Positions 44,956-54,424 are shown, numbered from the stretch's first letter. The stretch is 64,000 bases of DNA from Bacteroidota bacterium (GCA_020161835.1 JAIUNL010000002.1:124001-188000), one strand, 5' to 3'. The notes: generated from the letters alone by a model not told the origin. A program made the numbers and translations.

Positions 44956-45877
44956 ACTTGCCATCTACCCGTATTCCGCCACCTGATGTACTGGCTTTGA
45001 TATCAACACCACCACCGTTAAGCTTTCCGGTCACTTTATCCTTTTTAATTTTTCCCTTTAAATTGGATTCAAGTTCATCAGAAAGTCTCACACCGCCACC
45101 AGACGTGCGTAAATCAATTTCTGCACCTGTTGTTTTTGGGATTTTAATTGTGATATCCCCGCCTGATGTTGAGAGATCAAGTCCATCACATTTGGTATCA
45201 ACATCCACTTTGATATCTCCGCCTGATGTTGAGGCATCGACCGAAGCACCATCTGCACTGACCTCAATATCTCCACCCGATGTGGTCAATGCCAATTTTC
45301 CTGCAAGGCGCTTTGCCCGGATATCTCCGCCTGATGTCGATGCATTTACAGTTCCCGAGACCTCTTCAAGTTCAATATCTCCACCGGAAGTTGACACTTC
45401 AATAATGCCTGAAATATCCTGAAGATCAAAATCGCCACCTGAAGTTGAAGCAGTTACAATCCCTTTAATTCCATAAATTGAAACATCTCCGCCTGAAGTG
45501 GTGCTTTTTATTGTAAAAGCAGCCGGAACAAAAACTTTGAATTCATGTCCGGTGCTATTCCATCCGCCAAAGATATTCCATTTGGATTTTGATTTTTGCT
45601 TGACCTCAACGGTTACAACGCCGTTTTCCATTTTATAGGTACGGGTATATTTTTCTTCAAATTCTGCCTGTTTCTTGCTGGATTTATCGGTCAGAAAAAG
45701 AGAAACTTCAACTTCATTTTTTGCCCAGGATTCAATTTTGATATCCCCACCTGATGTTGTGAGAATTATTTTTTTAAGATCGGGTCCGGTGAATGTCTTT
45801 TTTTCAAGAAGTGTTTGTGAAAAAGTAAAAGCCGGGATTAAAAGAAGGGTGAAAAAAGCAAGAGCAAAACGTTTCAT
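44954..45877 (-). CDS. DUF4097 secreted beta-helix protein
   Basis: 307 residues. Signal peptide (MKRFALAFFTLLLIPAFTFS, then Q) and a long series of TSGGDI/STSGGD repeats, about a dozen copies spaced 16-22 residues from about 42 to the C-terminus. They would stack as a beta-solenoid, as in DUF4097 and adhesin-like families. The repeats are visible in the DNA too. Likely cell-surface or periplasmic; function unknown. Terminator 44865-44894 follows. Confidence 0.9.
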   Translation of the reverse strand: MKRFALAFFTLLLIPAFTFSQTLLEKKTFTGPDLKKIILTTSGGDIKIESWAKNEVEVSLFLTDKSSKKQAEFEEKYTRTYKMENGVVTVEVKQKSKSKWNIFGGWNSTGHEFKVFVPAAFTIKSTTSGGDVSIYGIKGIVTASTSGGDFDLQDISGIIEVSTSGGDIELEEVSGTVNASTSGGDIRAKRLAGKLALTTSGGDIEVSADGASVDASTSGGDIKVDVDTKCDGLDLSTSGGDITIKIPKTTGAEIDLRTSGGGVRLSDELESNLKGKIKKDKVTGKLNGGGVDIKASTSGGGIRVDGK

Positions 45878-45982
45878 GCTGACCTCTCTGGTTTGAAATT
45901 CTTTTACGGTCTTACGTGATAAAGGTGAAGTGGTTTCAATTTGCCTCCCTTTTAAAACTACCCATTTATTGAGTTAGGTCTC

Positions 45983-46017
45983 AACCATTCACCATTAATC
46001 ATTTACCATTCACCATT
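45983..46017. repeat. 7-bp tandem array (nACCATT type)
   Basis: Five exact-phase heptamers: AACCATT, CACCATT, AATCATT, TACCATT, CACCATT. It lies between the DUF4097 and prmA genes. Shares its motif with 812-846 and, inverted, with 42-83. Confidence 0.7.
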
Positions 46018-46086
46018 TCCTCTTATCTTCCCTGCTTCCGGTTTGAATTCCATCCCGCATATTTTTAGCTTCGTTCAGGAGATTTT

Positions 46087-46947
46087 ATGCCCAAACAATT
46101 TTTTGTCGTTAAACTGACCGCACCTGAAGAATCTTACGATTCAATAAACACTTCGATATCTGATCTGGATGGATTTCTGGGCCTTGAGGAAGGTTTTGAT
46201 GAACTCAAATTATCTTTCTCTGCAGAACTACAAACACTCGAAGGGTTAACACTCTGGCTTGAAAACCTTAAAACTGAACTTTTATTTGAGGATGATGACT
46301 GGCAGATTTCCTGGACGATTTCCAAAGAGGATGAACAGAACTGGAACGCCCAATGGGAAGCAACCATCGAACCGGTTTATATCGGCGACACCTTTTGTAT
46401 TTACCCAACCTGGCATCCGGCAGAAAAACAAGTCCCGGTGATGATTTGTATCGACCCGAAAATGTCGTTTGGAACCGGCTACCATGAAACCACACGTCTC
46501 ATGCTTCAGATGATGAAAACGTTGGACATGACCAACAAAACTACCGTAGATTGCGGAACCGGAACTGGTGTTCTGGCGATTGCTGCAAAAAAACTGGGAA
46601 CCGGGAAAACTCTTGCATTTGACCTGGATACCTGGTCCTTCGAAAATTCAAAAGAAAACATTGTGCTGAATCTCGATGAATCTGATATTGATCTTCGTTT
46701 TGGCGGATATGAAGTCATTTCCTCTTCAGAAACTTTTGATATCATCCTGGCAAATGTGAACAAAAACGTCCATCTCACCTACGTTGACTGGTATCAGGAA
46801 CACTTGAACCCGGGTGGAGTTGTTCTTTTGAGCGGACTTTTAAAATATGACGAAGCGGATATCAAACGGGCATTTACAAAAGCCGGATTTTCTTCCTTTT
46901 CCATTACTGCAGAAAACGAGTGGATTGGTGTTGAGGTCAGAAAATGA
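46087..46947 (+). CDS. prmA: Ribosomal protein L11 methyltransferase PrmA
   Basis: 286 residues. An N-terminal substrate-recognition domain (about 1-90, acidic) and a class I methyltransferase core with TVDCGTGTGVLAIAAKKLG near 153-171. The segment MSFGTGYHETTRLML upstream of motif I is the PrmA signature, as is ILANVNKNV in the core. It trimethylates ribosomal protein L11. CAGGAG precedes the ATG at good spacing. The gene overlaps the phosphatase gene by four bases. Confidence 0.95.
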   Translation: MPKQFFVVKLTAPEESYDSINTSISDLDGFLGLEEGFDELKLSFSAELQTLEGLTLWLENLKTELLFEDDDWQISWTISKEDEQNWNAQWEATIEPVYIGDTFCIYPTWHPAEKQVPVMICIDPKMSFGTGYHETTRLMLQMMKTLDMTNKTTVDCGTGTGVLAIAAKKLGTGKTLAFDLDTWSFENSKENIVLNLDESDIDLRFGGYEVISSSETFDIILANVNKNVHLTYVDWYQEHLNPGGVVLLSGLLKYDEADIKRAFTKAGFSSFSITAENEWIGVEVRK

Positions 46948-47849
46948 TTCAGGCTTCAGTGGATATTGGTACCAACACCGTGCTCATGACGGTTAAAAAC
47001 AGCGAAACCGGAGAAATTCTGGGCGATTTTCACAACATGGCCAGAATGGGTGAAAATCTGCATCAAACCGGAATCATCGGCGAACCAGCTTTAGGGCGTC
47101 TGATTAAAATATTGTCGGAATATAAAGAAACCGGTAAAACCCTTGGCGTTGAAAAGTTCAGTCTTTTTGCAACCAGTGCCATGCGGGATGCAAAAAACCG
47201 CCAGCATGTCATTGATTCAGTTATAGCAATTACAGGTTTTGAAATTGAAGTGATTTCGGGTGATCAGGAAGCTGAACTCACTTTTAATGGCGGACTCGAC
47301 GGATTGAAAGTTGAAGCAGCACAATTCGGACTGATTGATATTGGTGGTGGAAGTACAGAATACATTCGCGGAAACCGGCAAACGATATTTGAAAAAAAAT
47401 CACTCAACATCGGGACGGTAAGGCTTTCTGAACGATTTCACCTTCAGGGTGAAGATCCATCCAAATTTCAAATTCCCCAATTTCAATCACACGTTTCTGA
47501 ACAGTTAATGACCCTTCCGTTTCATGAAACACCCGCCACCACCTGGGTTGCCGTTGCAGGAACACCAACCAGTTTAAGTGCAATTTTGCACGGATTAAAA
47601 ACTTACCAACCGGAAATCGTTCACGGTTCCATTTTACCCGCTGATTTTGTCAGAGAAAAACGAATTGAATTTCAAACGATCCCCTCTTCGGAAATCAGAA
47701 ACCGTTACCCGATTTTAGGAAAACGGTATGATCTGATGCTTGTTGGATGTTTGATTCTGGAATCGTCGATGGATTTCTTCGGGATAAAAAGTCTGGTGGT
47801 CAGCGATAGAGGACTTCGTTACGGTATATTTGCTTCAAAGCAGGGTTAA
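46944..47849 (+). CDS. Ppx/GppA-family phosphatase
   Basis: 301 residues of the exopolyphosphatase/pppGpp phosphatase superfamily. The actin-like ATPase motif VDIGTNTVLM lies at the start, LFATSAMRDA near 74, and GLIDIGGGSTEY near 130. Only the N-terminal Ppx/GppA domain is present; the C-terminal HD-like domain of longer relatives is missing. It probably hydrolyses polyphosphate or pppGpp. Translationally coupled to prmA (ATGA), and its 3' end overlaps the convergent cysteine desulfurase gene by 15 bases. Confidence 0.92.
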   Translation: MIQASVDIGTNTVLMTVKNSETGEILGDFHNMARMGENLHQTGIIGEPALGRLIKILSEYKETGKTLGVEKFSLFATSAMRDAKNRQHVIDSVIAITGFEIEVISGDQEAELTFNGGLDGLKVEAAQFGLIDIGGGSTEYIRGNRQTIFEKKSLNIGTVRLSERFHLQGEDPSKFQIPQFQSHVSEQLMTLPFHETPATTWVAVAGTPTSLSAILHGLKTYQPEIVHGSILPADFVREKRIEFQTIPSSEIRNRYPILGKRYDLMLVGCLILESSMDFFGIKSLVVSDRGLRYGIFASKQG

Positions 47850-48980
47850 AGCCAGTTTCATTTTCTTCAGGATGCCATCAAGCGTTTCAGTAAACCGGTC
47901 AAGATCGGTTTCGGTTATTCCGTGACCGAATGAAACCCGTAACGTGGTTTGTGCTTCATAATCTGATTTACCGATCGCCTTAAGTACGTGAGAGGGCTCC
48001 CAGCTTCCCGATGAACAGGCAGAACCGGAACTGACCGAAATCCCCTTCGCATCCAATCCCATAATCACAGCTTCACTGTCAATTTGCTCTTTTGGATCTG
48101 AAGAAAGTGTAAAATTGAGGATAAACGGTGATCCATCATCAGGTGAATTAAACTGAACTTCCGGAACAATGGATTTCAGGTTATTCCGGAGATAATTATT
48201 GAGTTTTGAGGCCTGGATAAATGTAGCTTCCTGAGATTTCATTGCAAGTTCAAGTGCTTTTGCGAATCCCAGTATCAAGGCAGTTGGCTCAGTTCCGCTC
48301 CGCCGGTTTCTCTCCTGTGCACCGCCATGAAGCAAAGGTTCAAGATCAGAACCTGATTTTACCACCAGCAATCCAACTCCACGCGGACCATAAAATTTGT
48401 GTCCTGAAAACGAAAGATAATCTGCATCCATAAAGGTGGATAAGTCAATTTTCCCAAGCGCCTGAACAGCATCAATATGTAAGGAAGCACCTGAGTTAAG
48501 AACCGATTGAATCGTTTCTGAAGGAAGAATACTTCCCAGTTCATTATTCACCGCCATCAGAGAAACCAGACTTCCCTTTTCTGGTAGAAACGGATGAACA
48601 ATCCCAGATCGATCGGGTTGAACCTGGTGAAATTCAGCACCTTTACTTTCCAGATATTCCAAAGAAAGCAAAGTCGCATGATGTTCTGCAGGTGAGGAAT
48701 AATAAGTTGATTTTGCAGGAAGGTGATGAAAAAACCAGCTTTTCAGAACTGTATTGATTGATTCGGTCGCCGAAGCAGTAAAAACAATTTCTGAAGGTTG
48801 CTTACCTAATAAACTGGCAACCCGTTCACGGGCATCTTCTACAGCAAATCTTGCTTTCCGTCCGTCGTCGTGAATGCTGGATGGATTTCCCGGCAGGTTT
48901 TTGAGTGCCGATTCAATGACGGAAATAACTTCCGGGTGAACGGGAGTTGTAGAAGCAAAATCAAGAAATAGTCTGTTCAT
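47835..48980 (-). CDS. Cysteine desulfurase (NifS/IscS-like)
   Basis: 381 residues, PLP-dependent fold type I. H100/H101 stack region (SPAEHHATLL), D170 (HIDAVQAL), and the Schiff-base lysine K195 in SFSGHKFYGPRG. The catalytic Cys is C322 in SVSSGSACSSGS, and R345-type residues follow. It supplies sulfur for Fe-S clusters or thiolated tRNA. No iscU or mnmA neighbour is present, so the exact role (nifS, iscS or tRNA thiolation type) is left open. Confidence 0.95.
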   Translation of the reverse strand: MNRLFLDFASTTPVHPEVISVIESALKNLPGNPSSIHDDGRKARFAVEDARERVASLLGKQPSEIVFTASATESINTVLKSWFFHHLPAKSTYYSSPAEHHATLLSLEYLESKGAEFHQVQPDRSGIVHPFLPEKGSLVSLMAVNNELGSILPSETIQSVLNSGASLHIDAVQALGKIDLSTFMDADYLSFSGHKFYGPRGVGLLVVKSGSDLEPLLHGGAQERNRRSGTEPTALILGFAKALELAMKSQEATFIQASKLNNYLRNNLKSIVPEVQFNSPDDGSPFILNFTLSSDPKEQIDSEAVIMGLDAKGISVSSGSACSSGSWEPSHVLKAIGKSDYEAQTTLRVSFGHGITETDLDRFTETLDGILKKMKLALTLL

Positions 48981-49157
48981 TCTTCAAAAATCGTCAGGAA
49001 AAGGAAGAAAACCAATTGATTAGCGGTAGAGGGTCCAAATGTTAGCGGGTTGTTGGTCAAAAGGGGGTTTAGGGAAATTACTGGATGAGCTTTGCAAAAC
49101 TTCGTTAGCCCGTCTTCACGGGGATGACAATATCATATTTTCCTCTCTGAATAGGGT

Positions 49158-49183
49158 GTCATCCCGGACTTGATCCGGGATCC
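49158..49183. repeat. Short palindromic repeat (ATCCCGGA...TCCGGGAT type)
   Basis: Arms ATCCCGGA and TCCGGGAT with a short TT(G)-containing centre (49161-49181), in a stretch that also contains the related sequence GTCTTCACGGGGATGAC at about 49112-49128. It resembles the widespread intergenic repeat built on GTCATCCCGGA. Non-coding. Confidence 0.7.
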
Positions 49184-49238
49184 ATGTACTCCGACTTTTT
49201 AGGCACACTGACAGCAGAGTACACCCCTCTAATATACT

Positions 49239-49697
49239 CTACTTCTTATTTTCCCGGCGCTTTTCAATGTTTTTCGCTAAATCTTTCAGAAATTCAGCAT
49301 CAAAAGCGACCAGAATGGCTCTTTGTTTCGGAGTCAGAATACCTTCGAGGGATTTAAGAAATTCTTTTCTCCGGGTTAACATTTTCTGCTCGATCTCAAG
49401 CATCTGATCCACCTTTTCTGAAACCTTTGCTTCAGTCAAAGCATCGCCGTTTTCCTTCAGATCCTGAATAACCCGCTTCCGTTCGTGTCGCAATTGTTCC
49501 TGGTCATCCATATTCTTATTATATGCAGGGAAGAATTTGAGGCTTTGCTCTTCAGTGAGATTCAGTTTATCGGTTAATTTCCAGATTCTGAGCTGCTTCA
49601 CTTTTTCCCGCTGACGTTCCGGAATGACGTCATCCTGTGCCAAAACGGTTCCGGCAGAGAGAATTAACAGCGTTAAAATGAGGTTAATCGTTTTCAT
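49239..49697 (-). CDS. Spy/CpxP-like periplasmic protein
   Basis: 152 residues. Signal peptide (MKTINLILTLLILSAGTVLA, then Q) and a long helical, charged body. The LTEEQSLKFFPAYNKNMDDQ and LTPKQRAIL segments match the LTxxQ motif of Spy/CpxP-type envelope chaperones. It follows the anti-sigma gene by three bases in an ECF sigma operon, so it is probably part of the envelope-stress regulon or its sensor arm. Confidence 0.85.
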   Translation of the reverse strand: MKTINLILTLLILSAGTVLAQDDVIPERQREKVKQLRIWKLTDKLNLTEEQSLKFFPAYNKNMDDQEQLRHERKRVIQDLKENGDALTEAKVSEKVDQMLEIEQKMLTRRKEFLKSLEGILTPKQRAILVAFDAEFLKDLAKNIEKRRENKK

Positions 49698-49699
49698 GT

Positions 49700-50251
49700 T
49701 TAGCTTCCTTTTCTTTGCGATTCAGCTTCCTTAAAAATGGATTCCAATTCAGATTCATCCAGAACAGGTTCCTGCTCTTCTGAAACCGGGAATTGGTAGG
49801 TTTCGGTTAATCCCATTAAAGCTGATTCAATTTCTTTTGTATCTGTAGAATAAATGTCAAAAAGTTCGTCCGTGGTTGAAAGTAAGGCTTCATCCTGCAA
49901 AATCCGTGAAACTTCCAGGTCTGAATAATCAGGCTCTCTAACTGATGATGAAGGAAGATAAACCCAGGTGAGTCCGGCAGCAATGACGACGGCTGCTGCG
50001 ATTGATAAATTCCTAAAAGTGTTGATCGGCATCCCGAAAACTTTTGGCCTGCTGACTCTTGCCAGTACACGGTCAGGAAGGTTCGAAAAGTAAAGGTCCT
50101 CTGCTGGCTGCGTATGCAAGGAAATAGGTTTGGGAAACATTGATGTATCCTCTTCAAAACCAGCACGGCAGAACTCACAATTAGACAAATGTGTTTCCCA
50201 AAATGCTTTATTTCGTGAAGACGGATTTTCAAATTCTTTACATGTTTTCAT
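49700..50251 (-). CDS. Anti-sigma factor (zinc-binding, membrane-bound)
   Basis: 183 residues. The N-terminal ZAS-type zinc motif is C4...H21-x3-C25-x2-C28 (HLSNCEFC). A membrane span follows (about 91-110, LSIAAAVVIAAGLTWVYL), then an acidic periplasmic tail. It should hold the upstream ECF sigma factor at the membrane and release it on an envelope signal. Its start overlaps the sigma gene by 14 bases and the Spy-like gene follows at once. Confidence 0.88.
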   Translation of the reverse strand: MKTCKEFENPSSRNKAFWETHLSNCEFCRAGFEEDTSMFPKPISLHTQPAEDLYFSNLPDRVLARVSRPKVFGMPINTFRNLSIAAAVVIAAGLTWVYLPSSSVREPDYSDLEVSRILQDEALLSTTDELFDIYSTDTKEIESALMGLTETYQFPVSEEQEPVLDESELESIFKEAESQRKGS

Positions 50252-50849
50252 TTTTCATAACCTCTTTCACTTTTGCAACGGCATGGAAGTAGTTTGCTTT
50301 CAAACCACCAACCGAAGTTCCCAGAATTTCAGCAATTTCATCATAGGACAGTTCATCATGGTATCGCATATTAAAAACCAATCGTTGTCTGGCAGGAAGG
50401 GTGGCAATCGTTTTCTGGAGTTTTTCTTCCCATTCAGACTGAACCAAAACTTCACTTGCATCGGGGTGATCAGCTTTTTTAACTGATAAAACAGCATCAA
50501 GACCAACCCAGCTTCTGACCTTCTGAGCTCTTAAAAACTGAAGCACCTGATTGGAAACTATCCGGTAAAGCCAGGTATAAAATTTGGAATCTTCCCGGAA
50601 CAGGTGAATTTTCTCGTAGAGATTAATAAAAACCTGCTGGGTGACTTCATCGGCATCATAATGATCAAAAATAGTACGTCGTACCAGCCAGTAAACCCGT
50701 TTCTGATATTTTTTCATCAAACGGGCAAAAGCCTCATCTGACCGGCCGGACTTAATTTTCTGCACCAAATCCAGATCTTCGGAATCGGTTGTCTGTAAAA
50801 CAACTGGCGAATCGAAAACCTGTACAGATGCCGGTGATTCACTGTTCAT
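50238..50849 (-). CDS. ECF RNA polymerase sigma factor
   Basis: 203 residues. Sigma-2 region (about 40-110, with FINLYEKIHLFREDSKFYTW) and sigma-4 (about 135-195, LPARQRLVFNMRYHDELSYDEIAEILGT with a helix-turn-helix). An extra 30 residues lie at the N-terminus. It is first in an operon with a zinc anti-sigma factor and a Spy-like protein and is probably auto-regulated. Confidence 0.94.
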   Translation of the reverse strand: MNSESPASVQVFDSPVVLQTTDSEDLDLVQKIKSGRSDEAFARLMKKYQKRVYWLVRRTIFDHYDADEVTQQVFINLYEKIHLFREDSKFYTWLYRIVSNQVLQFLRAQKVRSWVGLDAVLSVKKADHPDASEVLVQSEWEEKLQKTIATLPARQRLVFNMRYHDELSYDEIAEILGTSVGGLKANYFHAVAKVKEVMKNENM

Positions 50850-51177
50850 GGCGGTTTGATGAGATTGACTTGGCTTTGGTTTAGTTTTGGTTTAAAAATA
50901 ATAAAAAAGGCTGACAGTTTTCTATCAGCCTTTTAATTTTTGGGGGTTTGAGGTGAAGTTTGAAGTTTTGGATTCAAGTTCCCCTCCTTTTCAAGTAGGG
51001 CCTGCCCCGAACGCTTTCGGGGGGTGGCGAAGCCGGGGTGGTTTGCTGAATTGCCAAAATCCAAACTCAATTGATTAAATTGATCTTCAAATTTTTTTCC
51101 GTACCCCGTACCCCTTACCCCGTATAACTTATAACTTGTAACTTATAACTTATAACTTATAAATTATAACTTGTAAC
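50850..51177. other. Intergenic region between sigma gene and gltX
   Basis: 328 bases with a terminator (50905-50934), a GC-rich patch (about 50998-51040, CCTGCCCCG-type) shared with 39165-39200, and a heptamer array (51101-51184). No gene is seen. Confidence 0.65.
50905..50934 (-). terminator. Terminator between gltX and the sigma operon
   Basis: AAAAGGCTGA (50905-50914) pairs with TCAGCCTTTT (50925-50934) around a 10-base loop. On the minus strand a T-run follows, which fits the end of the gltX transcript about 250 bases downstream of its stop. Confidence 0.75.
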
Positions 51178-51184
51178 TTATAAC
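51101..51184. repeat. 7-bp tandem array running into the gltX stop codon
   Basis: Twelve heptamers in phase. The first three are GTACCCC, GTACCCC, TTACCCC. Nine units of the TTATAAC/TTGTAAC kind follow. The last unit (51178-51184) overlaps the gltX stop and final codons. Same pattern as 44893-44955. Confidence 0.8.
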
Positions 51185-52614
51185 TTAATAGAATTAACTG
51201 CTTTTTCCAGCCGGCGAAGACAGGTTTCTTTGCCAAGAATTTCCATCATCATATAAAGTGCAGGTCCTGCTGAAACACCTGAAATGGCAATTCTTAAAGG
51301 CTGAACCATTCCACCTGGTTTTACACCCAGCGTTTCTGCAGTCAGCTTGAGTTGATTTTCAATCTGTTCGTGGGTAAAGTTTTCCAGATTTTTCAGATTT
51401 TCATTTAGCGCTGAAAGCCAGGTCAAGGTATCCGGAGTCCACTTTTTGGAAATGGCTTCCATGTCATACTCTTTCGGATCCTGATAAAAATACAGGGCGA
51501 AAGTGACAAATTCCGGCAGGAAATTCACACGGTCTCTCATCAGCTCAATAACCTGGGAGATAAACTCATCAGAAGCTGTAATTCCATGTTCACTGATCAC
51601 AGGACGGATTTGTTCCAGAATATCGACAGCAGGTTTTACTTTCAAATGCTGTTGATTAAACCAGTTGAGTTTATCAACATTGAAGATTGCACCCGATTTC
51701 CCGACGCGGTCAAGATCGAATTCCTGGCCCAATTCCTGCAAAGTATAAATTTCCTTTTCAGAACCGGGATTCCAACCCAGAAATGCAACAAAGTTGATCA
51801 GGGCTTCCCTTTCATATCCTTTTGCTTTATAATCTTCAACAGCTACATCACCCTGACGTTTCGAAAGTTTTGACCGGTCAGAGTTGAGCAACAAAGGTAG
51901 GTGAGCAAATTTGGGCGGTGTCCAGCCAAAATATTCGTAGAGAAGAATATGCTTGGGCGTACTTGGCAACCATTCCTCACCACGAATAACATGGGTAATT
52001 TCCATATCATGATCATCAATCACATTGGCAAGATGGTAGGTTGGGAATCCGTCAGACTTGAGTAAAACCTGGTCATCAATATTGGAAGGTTCAATTTCGA
52101 TCAGACCACGGATTTCATCGTGAAACCGGATCGTCCGTTCAGGAACTTTCATTCTGACTACGTAAGGTAAACCGGCGTCTTCCTTTTCCTTGATTTCAGC
52201 AGCACTTAGATGTTCACAAAATTTATCATAGCGGGGTGGCTGACCCATTCTCTGCTGATAATTCCGCATATCATCAAGCCGTTCCGAAGTACAGAAGCAT
52301 TTGTAGGCGTGTCCGTTTTCGAGAAGTTCTTTTCCAAGCCGTTGATAAAGTTCGGTACGTTCAGATTGGATGTAAGGTCCGTGCGGACCGCCAACGCCGG
52401 GACCTTCATCAAACGGAAGTCCTGACCAGGTTAATGTTGAAACCAGATTTTCAAGTGCGCCCTGAACCAAACGGGTACGGTCAGTATCTTCGATCCGGAG
52501 GATAAAAGTTCCGCCATGTTTTTTGGCGTAGAGGTAATTATAGAGAGCGGTTCTTAAACCGCCAACGTGGAGGTAGCCGGTAGGACTGGGTGCAAATCGC
52601 ACACGAACTGACAT
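51178..52614 (-). CDS. gltX: Glutamate--tRNA ligase
   Basis: 478 residues, class I synthetase. HIGH-type signature PSPTGYLHVG at 10-18 and KMSKS-type KLSKRQG near 246-252. The catalytic Rossmann fold is followed by the helical anticodon-binding region. It charges tRNA-Glu; whether it also charges tRNA-Gln is not readable. Its terminal codons lie within a heptamer repeat array. Confidence 0.97.
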   Translation of the reverse strand: MSVRVRFAPSPTGYLHVGGLRTALYNYLYAKKHGGTFILRIEDTDRTRLVQGALENLVSTLTWSGLPFDEGPGVGGPHGPYIQSERTELYQRLGKELLENGHAYKCFCTSERLDDMRNYQQRMGQPPRYDKFCEHLSAAEIKEKEDAGLPYVVRMKVPERTIRFHDEIRGLIEIEPSNIDDQVLLKSDGFPTYHLANVIDDHDMEITHVIRGEEWLPSTPKHILLYEYFGWTPPKFAHLPLLLNSDRSKLSKRQGDVAVEDYKAKGYEREALINFVAFLGWNPGSEKEIYTLQELGQEFDLDRVGKSGAIFNVDKLNWFNQQHLKVKPAVDILEQIRPVISEHGITASDEFISQVIELMRDRVNFLPEFVTFALYFYQDPKEYDMEAISKKWTPDTLTWLSALNENLKNLENFTHEQIENQLKLTAETLGVKPGGMVQPLRIAISGVSAGPALYMMMEILGKETCLRRLEKAVNSIKL

Positions 52615-52673
52615 AATGATCCTTTACTTTCAAACCTGTAAAAATAAAGGATCTATGCGTGAGTATCAAAAAT

Positions 52674-53243
52674 TCAGGGGCGTTTTATCGTGGAAAACAA
52701 AGCATATTTAATGGCATCAGGATCACCCAGTGCACTTCTGAAAGTGAGATAGTGCTGAACTTCAACCGGGTAAATATTGGCGAGGGCTTCCCTTGCCTGC
52801 TTGCTGAAAATAACGGATTCAAACATGTGTTTGAAGTAAGCCTCACTGGCTTCAAATTCAAGTCTGGCGGCTAAATTAAGTACAGAAAGTTCGTCAGTTA
52901 CCGAACTGGCACGGATATCCGGAACTTCACTTAAAAAATCAATTTGGGCGCCACCAATAGAGAACAGTATATTATTGATATAAACAGCATGAGATTTGTG
53001 AGAATCCCGGAATGATTCGGCAACACTCTGATAAGCAGGTGTTGTTATCAGTGCAGCAGCAGCATTGTAGGTGGCAACTGCAACACCTTCCATTTTCACA
53101 ACCTTTTGCAAAACAGCAATATCATCTCCCTCTTTAGGACCTTCAGTTTCAGTTTTAGAGTCAGTAATATCACATCCGGAAAGCAGAACCGGTAATCCGA
53201 CTGAAGCTAGCCCTGCAGATTTTAAAAAATGACGGCGATCCAT
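52674..53243 (-). CDS. Ferritin-like protein with Tat/lipoprotein signal
   Basis: 189 residues. A twin-arginine-like start (MDRRHFLKSAGLASVGLPVL) ends in a lipobox LSGC. The helical body has a ferritin-like pattern: E in KMEGVAVATY, H in SHKSHAVYI, E in ARLEFEASEAYF and E/H in YPVEVQHYL. A four-helix bundle with a di-metal or degenerate centre is likely. It closes an operon with porin, cyclase and cupredoxin genes (read in the order 56831 to 52674), so a metal or redox task at the envelope is likely. Confidence 0.85.
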   Translation of the reverse strand: MDRRHFLKSAGLASVGLPVLLSGCDITDSKTETEGPKEGDDIAVLQKVVKMEGVAVATYNAAAALITTPAYQSVAESFRDSHKSHAVYINNILFSIGGAQIDFLSEVPDIRASSVTDELSVLNLAARLEFEASEAYFKHMFESVIFSKQAREALANIYPVEVQHYLTFRSALGDPDAIKYALFSTIKRP

Positions 53244-53251
53244 ATTTCTCC

Positions 53252-54424
53252 TTAAAAGCTAACGGTTATTAATGCTGCAAGACCATCTTCTTTTAAATCA
53301 ACTGCACCTGAATTGGTTTGGGTAAATCCGACAAGCTTCAGGAGCACACCTTTTTGCCAGGTATATCCAATAACACCGGTAAACCGGTCATGATCAAGAT
53401 CCCAAACTACATTTTGAACCGGTTCAAACCATATCCGGTCAAACCGGCCGGCAACAAATAAACCCGGAACCTGTGGAATTTCAATTTTGAGATCAGCATA
53501 GGCTCCGTGATTTACCAATTCAAATGAAGGATAGGTGTCTCCTATTTTCACAAAGGCACCTTTAGCAAATTTGGGTGTTGTCCAGCTGGAATAAATATAT
53601 TCCCCCGAAAGTTCAAAATAACTGTAAGCAAAACTGGCATCCGTTCCCAATGTCAGTTGTTTATACTTCTGAATGTTTCCAATAACCGAATTTTCTCCGG
53701 TTCTCTCCATAAACGACCCATAACTGCCTGAAACGCCAAGATTTGCCCACATCACAGGTTTATAGCTAACCCGGCCAGAACCCGATATTGATCCATTATT
53801 TTTCACTTCAGATCCGGCAGACACAGGTGCATTTGAAATCATCAATTCAACATCAATTAAATCTTCATAGGCATAATATCCTTTGAGCCCCATTTGATAT
53901 CCGCCCTGAAAAACGGAATTTAAACCAACATCATCAGAACCATAATTGATGGCTAAATCCCCTGCACCTGGCCAGAAACCCTTTGTATTACTGATATTGA
54001 TGAAATAGCCATAAACCAGTGGAGGAAGAAAGGATATATTTTCAGTTGAATGCTGGCGTTTTGCATAAAGTCCGAACGGAGTTAAAACCCGGCCGACAGA
54101 AAATCCAAAGGTTTCACCTGCCGGATCATAATTCACACTTGCAAAAACCAACCGGGGATAACTTCCGTACCCATATTGGGCAGGTGCATACAACAATTTT
54201 CCTGAAAAACTGAAATCCTCAGAAATCTGACTTCCAAGAAACAAATTCAGATTCATCAGACTGAAATTCGGATACCGGTTTGAGATTCCGTTTGAGATAA
54301 ATTTGGAATCAGATCCGCCCATGGTAAAGCCCACATCAGCGATTCCACTCCATTCAACCTGAGCTGAAACCCGTTCCTGATAACACAAAAGAGCCAGAAA
54401 CAAAAATAAAAAAAGTTTTTTCAT
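53252..54424 (-). CDS. Outer-membrane porin-like protein
   Basis: 390 residues. Signal peptide (MKKLFLFLFLALLCYQERVSAQ), then alternating beta-strands with aromatic girdles throughout and a C-terminal strand ending in F (TVSF). The layout is a 16-strand-type barrel. The family is not further recognised. Its start overlaps the cyclase stop by four bases, so it is coupled to a signalling enzyme, which is unusual for a porin. Confidence 0.85.
   Translation of the reverse strand: MKKLFLFLFLALLCYQERVSAQVEWSGIADVGFTMGGSDSKFISNGISNRYPNFSLMNLNLFLGSQISEDFSFSGKLLYAPAQYGYGSYPRLVFASVNYDPAGETFGFSVGRVLTPFGLYAKRQHSTENISFLPPLVYGYFINISNTKGFWPGAGDLAINYGSDDVGLNSVFQGGYQMGLKGYYAYEDLIDVELMISNAPVSAGSEVKNNGSISGSGRVSYKPVMWANLGVSGSYGSFMERTGENSVIGNIQKYKQLTLGTDASFAYSYFELSGEYIYSSWTTPKFAKGAFVKIGDTYPSFELVNHGAYADLKIEIPQVPGLFVAGRFDRIWFEPVQNVVWDLDHDRFTGVIGYTWQKGVLLKLVGFTQTNSGAVDLKEDGLAALITVSF

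Noticed and set aside
51101-51184. CRISPR-like or satellite gene near gltX
   Set aside because: The unit is 7 bp with no spacers, so it is a simple tandem array, not CRISPR.
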